Of a DNA stretch of 64,000 nt, positions 47,676 through 57,533 are shown one piece after another. The notes beneath the pieces are model-generated. The model worked only from the letters and a program-made list of their open reading frames with translations. It was not told where the DNA came from and searched no databases. Within the stretch, counting starts at the first letter, position 1, and each line of letters begins with the position of its first letter. The stretch is from Shewanella sp. KT0246. Its GTDB lineage: Bacteria > Pseudomonadota > Gammaproteobacteria > Enterobacterales > Shewanellaceae. Location of the stretch: contig NZ_BPEV01000024.1 in the NCBI RefSeq assembly GCF_019654955.1, positions 1 through 64,000 on the forward strand, in the 5' to 3' direction. Position numbers and translations under genes: made by a program.

Positions 47676-48545
47676 ATGTTAAAAATTGAATTACTAGAAA
47701 GCTTCATCGCGGTAGCCGAAAATGGCAACCTTTCAAAAGCTGCAGAACAGATTTGCCGGACTCAATCAGCATTAAGTCTGCAAATTAAAAAGCTTGAAGA
47801 AAGTGTTGGGCAGCCATTATTAATCCGCGATAACAAAGGTGTTACACTTACCGACTCAGGTGTAACTTTGCTTAACTACGCCTATAAAATGATGCAACTA
47901 AACTCAAAGGCTTTAGATGACTTAAAGGATTGCCAAAATCGAGAAATCATTCGACTTGGTGTCCCAACTGATTATATAAAACGTTACTTGAGCAGCTGTT
48001 TATTAGAATTTATTCGTGAATTTACCCGCATAGAGCTGGTGATTGATACTGACGTTAGCGGTAATTTATATAAGCGCTTACAACAAGGCGAATTTGATGT
48101 CATTGTAGCGACTCATTGGCAAACACCAGCAAATGGGGAATTGTTATTTGAACGACGCTTTCATTGGGTTGCTGCCAAAAATGGTAATGCTCACAAACGT
48201 AGCGTGATTCCAATGGCATTATATCCAGAAAACTGCCCTATTCGTGCCCAAGTATTTGCTAATCATCAACTGACTATGCGCTCGATCAATGTGCTGCTAT
48301 CAACTCCTTCACCGCAAGCCTTGTGCATGGCGGTTGAAAATGATCTAACCATCGCACCAGTCGCTGAATTTCGTATTAGCGATAAAATGCAGATATTAGA
48401 TCCGGTTGAACATGGACTTCCCATTTTACCTGTCTTTAATGAAGCGCTTTATCTGAACCCAGATACCCAAACAGATGCAACTCAACAACTGATCTCGTTA
48501 ATTAAAGCCAATGTTGAAAACTTAGCAGAAGTTGCTGATAGCTAA
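47676..48545 (+). CDS. LysR-family transcriptional regulator
   Basis: A 289-residue LysR regulator: winged-helix N-terminus (LLESFIAVAENGNLSKAAEQICRTQSALSLQIKKLEE) and a periplasmic-binding-protein-like effector domain. It ends at a strong terminator and lies next to, but convergent with, the cytochrome/flavoprotein operon. It may control that operon, though that is a guess from proximity. Confidence 0.88.
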   Translation: MLKIELLESFIAVAENGNLSKAAEQICRTQSALSLQIKKLEESVGQPLLIRDNKGVTLTDSGVTLLNYAYKMMQLNSKALDDLKDCQNREIIRLGVPTDYIKRYLSSCLLEFIREFTRIELVIDTDVSGNLYKRLQQGEFDVIVATHWQTPANGELLFERRFHWVAAKNGNAHKRSVIPMALYPENCPIRAQVFANHQLTMRSINVLLSTPSPQALCMAVENDLTIAPVAEFRISDKMQILDPVEHGLPILPVFNEALYLNPDTQTDATQQLISLIKANVENLAEVADS

Positions 48546-48566
48546 TTATCTATTGTGCATCAGACT

Positions 48567-48595
48567 AAAAGCCAACTTAAGTAAGTTGGCTTTTT
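48567..48595 (+). terminator. Rho-independent terminator after the LysR gene
   Basis: AAAAGCCAACTTA / TAAGTTGGCTTTT, a long stem with an AG loop and a T run, 22 bp after the stop codon. Confidence 0.85.
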
Positions 48596-48661
48596 ACTTT
48601 TCTATAGCTGATAGAAATTACGCGTAGTTTTGATCATATGTCTATATTCAATCGATAAAAA

Positions 48662-48689
48662 AAGCCCCTAACTATTAAGTTAGAGGCTT
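48662..48689 (-). terminator. Terminator after the tetraheme cytochrome gene
   Basis: AAGCC-CTAACT / AGTTAG-GGCTT stem with one mismatched pair. On the minus strand it is followed by a run of T (A residues 48655-48661 on the plus strand). It ends the flavoprotein-cytochrome operon. Confidence 0.75.
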
Positions 48690-48778
48690 ATCAAAAAGTG
48701 ACTACGCTATTAATTGAAAGGGGAAAACAAACAACCAATGCATTAAGCCACTTTTAATACTGACTTAAAATATCGTAT

Positions 48779-49135
48779 TTACTTTTTATGTTTGTCGTAT
48801 TTGAACGTATGGCAATCGCTACAGATAGGCTCTTTAGCTTTATGCTCACCATGACACTCCTGACAAGGTAACTCTTTACCGTAATGTAAGTTATTGTGCG
48901 GATTCTGCCACTTGTCTTCTTCACTACGTGCTGTTGTTTCAGCTAATTCATCAACATCGTGACATTGCTGACAAGCTTGATCAGATGGAAATTGCTTGAT
49001 GCCATTGTCATGACATGCCTTACAATCTTTTCCGATAACTTCCTGATGGTGATCTCTAATTTCTACGGCTTGAACTGTCGCACTACTTAAGCAAAGTAAT
49101 CCCAATGCAAGCATCATCTTTAATGTGTTCATCAA
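48779..49135 (-). CDS. Exported tetraheme cytochrome c (c3-type)
   Basis: A 118-residue cytochrome with a Sec signal peptide (about residues 1-23, VQA) and four CxxCH haem motifs at residues 38, 55, 91 and 105. The spacing resembles the N-terminal haem domain of Shewanella flavocytochrome c fumarate reductase. Here it is a separate gene 22 bp downstream of the flavoprotein. It probably delivers electrons from the inner-membrane quinol dehydrogenase CymA or a similar donor to the flavoprotein in the periplasm. Confidence 0.92.
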   Translation of the reverse strand: MMNTLKMMLALGLLCLSSATVQAVEIRDHHQEVIGKDCKACHDNGIKQFPSDQACQQCHDVDELAETTARSEEDKWQNPHNNLHYGKELPCQECHGEHKAKEPICSDCHTFKYDKHKK

Positions 49136-49157
49136 TAATTCCTCTTGTGTTTTGGGA

Positions 49158-50678
49158 CTAAACTTTCATCATGCTGCGGGCGGCTGTCATTCCCATGACC
49201 ATACATTCAGGAATAGAACAACTACCTAAACGACTGACACCATGAATACCACCACACACTTCACCTGCGGCATATAAACCAGCAATAGGATTACCAGTAA
49301 AGCTGTCTTTTACTTCTGCTTTAGTTGTAATTTGCACACCACCTTGGCAGTAATGCACTTTTGGCCATAAACGAACAACGGTAAACGGTGCTTCAATGTA
49401 CTTGTCTTTCGCCTTGGTCATATTCTTACCAAATTGAGTATCTTCACCTGACTTAACGTACTGGTTATATTCTTCAATTTGCGTTTTAAGTGCTTTAGTT
49501 GGCACTTTAAAATGAGAGGCAAGTTCTTCAATAGAATCAAACTTCCAACCCACATTGTACTTAATGACTTTCTTAGTATTAGGATGCTTTTTAGAATCCT
49601 TATAACTGGTGATTAAGATTGGAGGTAGCGCATTTCCTTGTTCATCACGACATGCAAGCTCGGCATCAGCACGAGTTTTACGGTCAGCAATTTCGTTCAT
49701 AAAGCGTTTACCCGTTAAACGGTTAATCGCAATTGAATGTGGGAAATTGTAAATTGAGTAGTTAGACACGTAACCAAAACCACCTTCATCAGGTGATGCC
49801 CAAGGGCCAGATTGAATATGCGCTAAATGAACAGGTACGGCACCTAAGCGGAACATTTCATACATGCCTTCGCCTGTAGCACCAGGAGCATTGGTACAAC
49901 CTACTTCAGAGGTTAACGTTGGATCTTGCGCCATACGAAGATTAACGTTTTGAGCAAAACCACCTGTCGCCATAATCACACCACGTTTAGCGCGAATATT
50001 AATAACTTTACCTGGCTGGTCTTCATCAAAGTGGTAGTTGTCTCGCATTTTAACGCCAAGTACTTCGCCGTTATCACCAATCAAGAAACCTTCAAACTTA
50101 GAACGGTTATGAGTATGAACCCCCAATTCACGACACTTATGTAATAACGGTTGAGTGATACCTGCACCACAACTCACGGTTGTTTGATAAGTACGTGCAA
50201 CAGAGTGACCACCAAGCTGTTGCAAGTATGGATGGTACTCAGAGCCCGCATCAAAAGTCATTTGTAATGCTTCCATTGCATGCTCAGCAACATGGCGAAG
50301 TAGTGCTTCATCGGCAATACCACGTCCAGCAGCCATTTGATCAGCGACCATGCGATCAACAGAATCTTTTACGCCTTCTTTAGATTGCATTGGCGTTCCT
50401 GGCGCAGCAAATAAGCCACCATTAATCGCTGAATTACCACCAAAGTAAGACATTTTTTCAAAAATATGTACATCTTTTGCACCTAGTTTTGTTGCCTCAA
50501 TCCCTGCAGCTAAGCCAGCAAAACCAGAACCAATAATAACGATTTCAACTTCTTTATCCCACTTAACACCGTCCGCTTTTTCAGAAACAGCCATCGCTGG
50601 AGCTACCATTGCAGCACCTGCTGCTGCACCTAACCCTGCGATAAATTTACGGCGTCCTAACAGATCTACATTACTCAT
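49158..50678 (-). CDS. Tat-exported FAD-dependent reductase, flavocytochrome c flavin subunit
   Basis: A 506-residue flavoprotein with a twin-arginine signal (GRRKFIAGLG, residues 8-17) and the FAD motif GSGFAGLAAG (50-59). It is related to the flavin domain of fumarate reductase FccA and urocanate reductase UrdA. The arginine in FMNEIADR and residues His442 and Arg483 fit the catalytic set. The neighbouring segment is HYCQGG where FccA has HHTMGG, and later cysteines (Cys487, Cys492 in LGSCSIPEC) are unusual. It probably reduces an enoate-like acceptor other than fumarate. Paired with the tetraheme cytochrome downstream. Confidence 0.9.
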   Translation of the reverse strand: MSNVDLLGRRKFIAGLGAAAGAAMVAPAMAVSEKADGVKWDKEVEIVIIGSGFAGLAAGIEATKLGAKDVHIFEKMSYFGGNSAINGGLFAAPGTPMQSKEGVKDSVDRMVADQMAAGRGIADEALLRHVAEHAMEALQMTFDAGSEYHPYLQQLGGHSVARTYQTTVSCGAGITQPLLHKCRELGVHTHNRSKFEGFLIGDNGEVLGVKMRDNYHFDEDQPGKVINIRAKRGVIMATGGFAQNVNLRMAQDPTLTSEVGCTNAPGATGEGMYEMFRLGAVPVHLAHIQSGPWASPDEGGFGYVSNYSIYNFPHSIAINRLTGKRFMNEIADRKTRADAELACRDEQGNALPPILITSYKDSKKHPNTKKVIKYNVGWKFDSIEELASHFKVPTKALKTQIEEYNQYVKSGEDTQFGKNMTKAKDKYIEAPFTVVRLWPKVHYCQGGVQITTKAEVKDSFTGNPIAGLYAAGEVCGGIHGVSRLGSCSIPECMVMGMTAARSMMKV

Positions 50679-50721
50679 AGGTCATCACCCTTTGTTTAAA
50701 TTGACTCCTTCATCATAAAGA

Positions 50722-50738
50722 TGGAATCAATTCCAAAA
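50722..50738. promoter_or_regulatory. Palindromic operator-like repeat, copy 1
   Basis: TGGAATCAATTCCAAAA contains the palindrome GGAATCAATTCC. It lies 44 bp upstream of the flavoprotein start codon, in the promoter zone, and is repeated exactly at 50837-50853. Confidence 0.55.
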
Positions 50739-50836
50739 AGGGAATCTACCAAGGTTTAATTATATCTAAATAGGTATATTTACAGAAATGAACCATAGCG
50801 CATATTTTAATCAAATATAGCCGTATGCTAACGATT

Positions 50837-50853
50837 TGGAATCAATTCCAAAA
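50837..50853. promoter_or_regulatory. Palindromic operator-like repeat, copy 2
   Basis: A second identical copy of TGGAATCAATTCCAAAA, 115 bp from the first, close to 11 helical turns. It lies between the flavoprotein promoter and the 3' end of the next LysR gene. The spacing suggests cooperative or looping binding by one regulator. Confidence 0.55.
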
Positions 50854-50889
50854 CGCTGGCTATCTAAAAAATTAAATGAACGGCTTAAG

Positions 50890-51765
50890 TTACTTTTGAG
50901 AAAGACACTCTGTTAATTTATCGACCAATAATCTGACTTTTGGTGATAAGTGACGGTTTTGAGGATACAAAGCCCAAATACCTTCTTTTTCTTGCTGGAA
51001 AGAGGCCAATAACACCTTTAGTTTATTCTCGCTAATTGCTTGCTTAACGTAGTAACCAGGTAATTGCACAATCCCCAAACCTTTTAATGCCGCATCAAGC
51101 AAACTAATGCCGCTACTGCATTGCAAATTACCCTGCACTTTAATACTTCTGTTTTTACCTGATTCATTAAAGTGCCAATGTGATTGAGAACCAATTAAAC
51201 AATTATGCTGACTGAGTTCCGATAAAGAATATGGCGCACCAAAACGATTAATATACTCAGGTGCAGCACACACAAATTGCTCACGACTGGTTAGTCGCTT
51301 TGCCATCATACTAGAGTCTGGTAATCGGCCTAAACGAATAGCTAAATCATAACCACCCTCAACTAAATCTAGTTGCCTGTTTGTTAATTCACAAATTACT
51401 TCGACATCAGGGTATTGCTGCATATAGTCAGTCACAACCGGCATAATAAACTTCTCACCATAAGTCACAGGTGCTGTCAGTTTAATTAGCCCCTGAGGTT
51501 TATTTTGCAAACTACTAATGGCACGCTCAGCCTCTTCAAGGCCATCAATCACTTGTCTGCAATGGCGATAAAACACTTGGCCTTCTTCAGTAAGTGACAC
51601 TTTTCGAGTAGTGCGATAAAAAAGTTTAGTATTTAATCTATTTTCAATCTGACTAATTTGGCGACTAACTTGCGCGGTTGAAATAGACAAACGCTTTCCC
51701 GCCGAGGTAAAACTGTCAGTTTCAGCCACTGCGACAAATTCATAAACTCCTTCCCATGGCAGCAT
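50890..51765 (-). CDS. LysR-family transcriptional regulator (divergent from frmA)
   Basis: A 291-residue LysR regulator with N-terminal helix-turn-helix (FTSAGKRLSISTAQVSRQISQIENRLNTKLFYRTTRKVSLTE in part) and a substrate-binding domain. It is divergent from frmA across a 129-bp gap, an arrangement typical of LysR regulators that control the neighbouring gene. It is therefore a candidate regulator of formaldehyde detoxification. Effector unknown. Confidence 0.9.
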   Translation of the reverse strand: MLPWEGVYEFVAVAETDSFTSAGKRLSISTAQVSRQISQIENRLNTKLFYRTTRKVSLTEEGQVFYRHCRQVIDGLEEAERAISSLQNKPQGLIKLTAPVTYGEKFIMPVVTDYMQQYPDVEVICELTNRQLDLVEGGYDLAIRLGRLPDSSMMAKRLTSREQFVCAAPEYINRFGAPYSLSELSQHNCLIGSQSHWHFNESGKNRSIKVQGNLQCSSGISLLDAALKGLGIVQLPGYYVKQAISENKLKVLLASFQQEKEGIWALYPQNRHLSPKVRLLVDKLTECLSQK

Positions 51766-51852
51766 TATTACTCTCTCGTAAAAGTCATTTACTATTTAAG
51801 CTTATTATCAACTGACAGAAAATAAATACAATAGAATAATGATCTACACTGA

Positions 51853-53025
<1,173 letters not shown>

Positions 53026-53048
53026 ACTTTTCTTCAGATCAATTTAAA

Positions 53049-53080
53049 ACCTTGTCCATAGTTAAAATTATGGACAAGGT
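53049..53080 (+). repeat. Intercistronic 12-bp-stem inverted repeat between frmA and frmB
   Basis: ACCTTGTCCATA and its exact complement are separated by 8 bases. There is no T run, so it looks like an mRNA-stabilising or attenuating hairpin between the two genes rather than a classic terminator. Confidence 0.6.
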
Positions 53081-53126
53081 ATAAATCAAATTCTAATTCA
53101 ATAGCATGCCGCTTATAGGATCTCGA

Positions 53127-53963
53127 ATGACCATTGAAAATATCAGCAGTAATAAAGCATTTGGCGGCTGGTTAAAGCAATACACCCACATTTCAACCAC
53201 CGTTAATTGCAGTATGCGTTTTGCTATTTATTTACCACCTCAAGCAGCATCACAAAAAGTGCCTGTGCTTTATTGGTTATCAGGTTTAACCTGTACAGAT
53301 GAAAATGTTATGCAAAAATCAGGTATTCAACGTATAGCAGCGGAACTGGGTATCGCAATTGTCGCTCCTGATACTAGCCCACGTGGTGAGAATGTCGCAG
53401 ACGACAGCGAAGGTGCTTATGATTTTGGTCTAGGCGCAGGTTTTTATGTCAATGCGACTCAAGCCCCTTTTAATACCCATTATCAAATGTATGACTACGT
53501 TGTGAACGAGTTGCCAGAACTCATTGAACAACACTTTCCTGTTTCTCAGCAGCGCAGCATAAGTGGTCACTCAATGGGCGGTCATGGTGCTATCAGTATC
53601 GGTCTTAAAAATCCGCAGCGTTATCAGTCAATCTCAGCATTCAGTCCGATTTGTAATCCTATTAATTGCCCTTGGGGACAAAAGGCTTTTAATGGTTATC
53701 TAGGTACAGATAAACAAGATTGGCTTGAATATGACAGCACGGAATTAATGAAGCTTACTCAAGCCTCTGTTCCTATGCTGGTGGACCAAGGTAGCGATGA
53801 CAGCTTCTTAGCTGAGCAGTTAAAACCACAAGCCTTAATCGATGTTGCTAAAGAACAGGAATACCCTTTAACCTTGCGCATGCAAGAAGGCTACGATCAT
53901 AGCTACTATTTTATTAGTAGTTTTATCGAAGACCATTTAAGGTTCCATGCAAAGTATTTATAA
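53127..53963 (+). CDS. frmB: S-formylglutathione hydrolase
   Basis: A 278-residue alpha/beta-hydrolase that converts S-formylglutathione to formate and glutathione, completing the frmA pathway. The nucleophile Ser149 is in SGHSMGGHG. Later segments DQGSDDSF and GYDHSYYF hold the acid and histidine. I placed the start at the ATG at 53127, with AGGA 6 bp upstream; an earlier in-frame ATG adds seven residues. Length is close to E. coli FrmB (277). Confidence 0.96.
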   Translation: MTIENISSNKAFGGWLKQYTHISTTVNCSMRFAIYLPPQAASQKVPVLYWLSGLTCTDENVMQKSGIQRIAAELGIAIVAPDTSPRGENVADDSEGAYDFGLGAGFYVNATQAPFNTHYQMYDYVVNELPELIEQHFPVSQQRSISGHSMGGHGAISIGLKNPQRYQSISAFSPICNPINCPWGQKAFNGYLGTDKQDWLEYDSTELMKLTQASVPMLVDQGSDDSFLAEQLKPQALIDVAKEQEYPLTLRMQEGYDHSYYFISSFIEDHLRFHAKYL

Positions 53964-54019
53964 GTAGAAAGCTATAACGAAAATGATCAATGAGCCTTTG
54001 CCTAAAAAAAATAGGTCAT

Positions 54020-54035
54020 TGTTTCATGTGAAACA
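54020..54035. promoter_or_regulatory. parS-like ParB-binding site 5
   Basis: TGTTTCATGTGAAACA matches the consensus at 15 of 16 positions. It lies in the gap between frmB and the convergent efflux gene, about 4 kb from oriC. It is the closest of the five sites to the origin. Confidence 0.8.
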
Positions 54036-54080
54036 TAGTTAGACTTTCAAAATAGAAATAGCAACCTTATAAAGATTGTA

Positions 54081-54113
54081 AAAAGCCTCAATGTGAATAA
54101 CATTGAGGCTTTT
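54081..54113. terminator. Bidirectional terminator between frmB and the efflux pump gene
   Basis: AAAAGCCTCAATG / CATTGAGGCTTTT, a perfect 13-bp stem with a 7-base loop, lying between convergent genes with A and T runs on both sides. Confidence 0.85.
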
Positions 54114-54164
54114 ATATAGGCATTAACGCACATAGATAATGAAGAAAATAACTTCATAGAAAGA

Positions 54165-55367
54165 CTAATTAACGCAATAACTCATCTTTGTCTCAGTCAT
54201 TTTTCTGTTAAGTGCATTAGCCTTTAATGTCGCTAAAAGTGCAACCACCGAACATCCAAACATAATCAGCACCATGGGCCATAAAGCATCTTTCAACAGT
54301 AATGCTGTTATTCCACTAATAATTGCACCGATGAAAAACTGCATAGATCCCATTAACGCAGAAGCAGTACCAGCACTTTTACCAAAGTGCTTTAAAAAGC
54401 CAACGCTTGCATTAGATATTGTCCCACCTGTCGCCGCCATACAGATAACAAAGCCAGAAACAGCAAACCATAGATTATTTGGCATAATCAAAATTGAGCT
54501 GAACAAAACAAATCCACCGAACACTTTTAGCCCTAAAAATGCCAACAGCATTTGCTCTGCGTCATAACGATTAAGCAAATAGGCATTTAAACGATTAATA
54601 ATCACAATTCCCACAACATTAGCAATAAATAGCCCTGAAAAGAGCGTTTCGCTAACACCAAACTTAACTAAATAAGCAAAAGGTGCATTGGTAATAAATG
54701 TGATTAATAGCGCATAAGAAAACACTTGTGCAATTAAATATCCCCGTGCAGGTTTGAACTTAAGAACACTTTTAAAGCTAGTGCTAGGCATGGTATCACT
54801 AGCCTTTATATGCTTTGGCATAACAAAAAATGCACAGATTGCCACAAGGAATGCGAAAATAGCAGATGATAAGAAAATCCAGTGCCAGCTGGATATTTTC
54901 ATGATTAAGGTACCAATAGCGGGTGCAATAGAAGGGGCTATCATCATAATTAGCATCACAAGTGAGAATACTTTCGCCGCTTCTTTTCCTTCAGCATTAT
55001 CACGAATAGTGGCAGGTACAACGACAACAGCCATGCCGCCGCCAATCGATTGCAAGCAACGCCAAAGCCAAAAAAACTCCAAAGAATCGACTAAAGCTAA
55101 CACTAGACTGCATACACCAAACACCAGTAAACCTAATGACATGATTGGCTGACGGCCAAATTTATCAGATAGTGGTCCGCCGACTAACTGACCAATTGCC
55201 ATCCCGAAAACATACATGCTGACGGTAATCGCAATCAAAGAAGTATCGACATTGAAATCAGTTGCAATGATTGGAATCGCTGGCAGATAACTATCGATAG
55301 CGTATGGAGTCATCGCAAAAACAGCAGCAAGTAACAGAATTAAGCTTTTAGATATGGATTGTTGCAT
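54165..55367 (-). CDS. Bcr/CflA family MFS drug-resistance transporter
   Basis: A 400-residue, 12-segment major facilitator. The start AMTPYAIDSYLPAIPIIA and the loop GQLVGGPLSDKFGRQP identify the Bcr/CflA drug:proton antiporter subfamily. It is divergent from a MarR-family regulator, with two operator-like palindromes between them. Substrate range unknown. Confidence 0.92.
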   Translation of the reverse strand: MQQSISKSLILLLAAVFAMTPYAIDSYLPAIPIIATDFNVDTSLIAITVSMYVFGMAIGQLVGGPLSDKFGRQPIMSLGLLVFGVCSLVLALVDSLEFFWLWRCLQSIGGGMAVVVVPATIRDNAEGKEAAKVFSLVMLIMMIAPSIAPAIGTLIMKISSWHWIFLSSAIFAFLVAICAFFVMPKHIKASDTMPSTSFKSVLKFKPARGYLIAQVFSYALLITFITNAPFAYLVKFGVSETLFSGLFIANVVGIVIINRLNAYLLNRYDAEQMLLAFLGLKVFGGFVLFSSILIMPNNLWFAVSGFVICMAATGGTISNASVGFLKHFGKSAGTASALMGSMQFFIGAIISGITALLLKDALWPMVLIMFGCSVVALLATLKANALNRKMTETKMSYCVN

Positions 55368-55379
55368 TTACACCTCTAA

Positions 55380-55401
55380 AGTATCTTTCCAGAAAGATAC
55401 T
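55380..55401. promoter_or_regulatory. MarR-type operator-like palindrome 1
   Basis: AGTATCTTTC-CA-GAAAGATACT, a perfect 10-bp-arm inverted repeat, immediately upstream of the efflux pump start and 65 bp before the MarR gene. It is a likely operator for the divergent MarR regulator. Confidence 0.65.
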
Positions 55402-55411
55402 AGCTAGATTT

Positions 55412-55429
55412 TACCTTTCTAGCAAGATA
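55412..55429. promoter_or_regulatory. MarR-type operator-like site 2
   Basis: TACCTTTCTAGCAAGATA matches the first palindrome's central 18 bases at 15 positions. It lies exactly 30 bp away, about three helical turns, suggesting two regulator dimers on the same face of the DNA. Confidence 0.55.
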
Positions 55430-55466
55430 TATTACTTGCAACACCCACTGATTAAATGAATAGATT

Positions 55467-55958
55467 TTGCCAAAACAGGAAAGTGTCGATAGCATTTTAC
55501 AATCAACAAAAATTAATTGGCCTGAAGCATACGACCATATTTCTCCGTCGATTCTTAAATTGCTCAGAGCTCATCATCACATCAGAACAGATCTCGAAGA
55601 GCTATTAGGTCATTACCAAATACAAGGTGCAGACTTCGGTATTCTGGCAACCTTGAGAAGAAGTGGCGAACCTTATTGTTTGTCACCAACCACCCTTTAT
55701 CACTCTCTACTATTCAGTTCAGGCGGTTTAACAAAAGTACTAAACAGGATGAAGCAAGCTGAGCTAATAGAAAGACTTGATAATCCTGACGACAAGCGTA
55801 GCAAGCTGGTTAAGTTATCACCAATGGGAAAAGAACTGGTTGACGCTATCATCGTTGAGCTTCATAAAAATGAACGAAAAAAATTAGCAATTTTGTCAGA
55901 AGATGAGATAAAACAGTTAGATAAACTACTCAGTAAACTACTATTGAGTTGGAATTAA
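55467..55958 (+). CDS. MarR-family transcriptional regulator
   Basis: A 163-residue MarR regulator with winged helix (GADFGILATLRRSG, LSPTTLYHSLLFSSGGLTKVLNRM, wing ERLDNPDDKRSKLVKLSPMG). The best start is TTG at 55467 without an obvious ribosome site; the nearby ATG at 55456 is out of frame. It probably represses the divergent Bcr/CflA pump and itself through the two operator-like repeats. The ligand is unknown. Confidence 0.88.
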   Translation: MPKQESVDSILQSTKINWPEAYDHISPSILKLLRAHHHIRTDLEELLGHYQIQGADFGILATLRRSGEPYCLSPTTLYHSLLFSSGGLTKVLNRMKQAELIERLDNPDDKRSKLVKLSPMGKELVDAIIVELHKNERKKLAILSEDEIKQLDKLLSKLLLSWN

Positions 55959-55975
55959 CACTTAGCATCAATAAA

Positions 55976-56004
55976 AAATGCCAGCTAAATGTTAGCTGAC
56001 ATTT
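55976..56004. terminator. Terminator between the MarR gene and the AGCS symporter
   Basis: AAATG-CAGCTAA / TTAGCTG-CATTT with a 3-base loop, between convergent genes. One pair is mismatched, so it is a moderate candidate. Confidence 0.55.
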
Positions 56005-56020
56005 GATGTATTTCCATTCA

Positions 56021-57406
56021 TTAATGATGATTTGTAGTCAGTGACTTATTGGCAAGTTTAGCAAAGTAACGTTTAGATTCTGCCCTCACCTTTGGCGCAA
56101 GTAAAATAGCAGACGTCATCGTCGGAATAGCCATTAAGGCATATGCCGCATCAATAATATTAACGATTTCTTGAATGCTTGCCGTTGCTGCAAATAAAAT
56201 CGCACACAAGAAAAAGTACTGATATAAACGTAACCTTTGACGACCAAATAAAAAAGCAAAACACTGGCCACCATAAAAAGCTTGAGTAAAAATGGTACTG
56301 ATACTGAAAAACACCACACACAATATCAATAAATAAGGCCCTACTCCTGGCATTGTCATTTCAAACGCTTGGGCAGATAAATTAACACCTTGCGCTTCAC
56401 CTGTTTGCCAAACCCCAGAAATTAAGATGATCATTGCTGTTGCAGTACAAACTAACAAAGTGTCAATGGCAGGACCAAGCATAGCGACAAGGCCTTCTTT
56501 AACAGGTTCATTAGTTCTCGCACTACCATGAGCCATCACTTCGGTACCAATACCCGCTTCATTTGAAAAAGCTGCGCGGCGAATACCAATTAGCATCGTA
56601 CCTAATATGCCGCCCCCAACAGAGTTTAATGAAAAAGCCTCAGTAAAAATTAATGCAAAGTAATGAGGTATTTCAGTTATATGAGTCGCAATAACATAAA
56701 AAGCACAGCTCATATAAATAAGGATCATCAATGGCACCACCTTTGATGCCACAGATGCAATACGTTTGATCCCGCCTAAAATAACGCTAGCAACAATCAG
56801 CATAACAACGATACCTAGTGATAAATCGATCCAAAAAGTAGATTCATTAGCTGGAAAATATCCTGGTTTTACAATTAGCCATTCACGAATAATCTGTACC
56901 AGTTGATTGGAGTTAAATAATGGAAAGTTACCCACTAGACCTACAACACAAAAGAAGACAGCTAAAAAGTGCCACTTTTTAGATAACCCTTGAGTAATAA
57001 TGTACATAGGGCCACCTTGCACATCACCATTTTCATCTTTGCCTCGATACATAATAGCTAAAGTACAGGTAAAGAATTTGGTTGCCATTCCGACGATGGC
57101 ACTGATCCACATCCAAAAAATGGCACCAGGACCACCCACCATAATAGCCACAGCAACACTGCCAATATTGCCCATACCAACGGTTCCAGCCATAGCACTG
57201 GACAGTGCACCGGCATGAGTAATATGACCTTCAGCGCCTTTATCAGGGTATTTTCCACGCACAATATTGATAGCATGACCGATATAACGAAATGGGATAA
57301 ACCTAGAATAAATAAGGAAAAATAGGCCACCACCGACTAAAAGAACCAACATGTGTGGTCCCCATGCTAAATCAGCAATTTCAGCCGTAATAGAAACAAG
57401 AGACAT
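56021..57406 (-). CDS. AGCS-family sodium:amino acid (alanine/glycine) symporter
   Basis: A 461-residue, multi-spanning symporter. The segments GTVGMGNIGSVAVAIMVGGP, FFTCTLAIMYRGKDENGDVQ and GIRRAAFSNEAGIGTEVMAHG are characteristic of the AlsT/AGCS family, which imports alanine or glycine with sodium. It stands alone on the minus strand, divergent from mioC. Its exact amino acid is not determinable. Confidence 0.93.
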   Translation of the reverse strand: MSLVSITAEIADLAWGPHMLVLLVGGGLFFLIYSRFIPFRYIGHAINIVRGKYPDKGAEGHITHAGALSSAMAGTVGMGNIGSVAVAIMVGGPGAIFWMWISAIVGMATKFFTCTLAIMYRGKDENGDVQGGPMYIITQGLSKKWHFLAVFFCVVGLVGNFPLFNSNQLVQIIREWLIVKPGYFPANESTFWIDLSLGIVVMLIVASVILGGIKRIASVASKVVPLMILIYMSCAFYVIATHITEIPHYFALIFTEAFSLNSVGGGILGTMLIGIRRAAFSNEAGIGTEVMAHGSARTNEPVKEGLVAMLGPAIDTLLVCTATAMIILISGVWQTGEAQGVNLSAQAFEMTMPGVGPYLLILCVVFFSISTIFTQAFYGGQCFAFLFGRQRLRLYQYFFLCAILFAATASIQEIVNIIDAAYALMAIPTMTSAILLAPKVRAESKRYFAKLANKSLTTNHH

Positions 57407-57533
57407 AGGTAAGTTACAGGTTTGTTAAAAGTTATCTTTGAAAATACGGACAAAAACCGCTTTGTGCAATGACAAATCTGCGTAAACTATGACTTAAACT
57501 ATGGCTAATAGTGGCCAAAATTAAGGTAATAGC

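Noticed and set aside
54165-55958. Novel defence or toxin-antitoxin locus in the accessory stretch
   Set aside because: The genes are a standard MFS efflux pump and a MarR regulator; no toxin, nuclease or defence domain is present.
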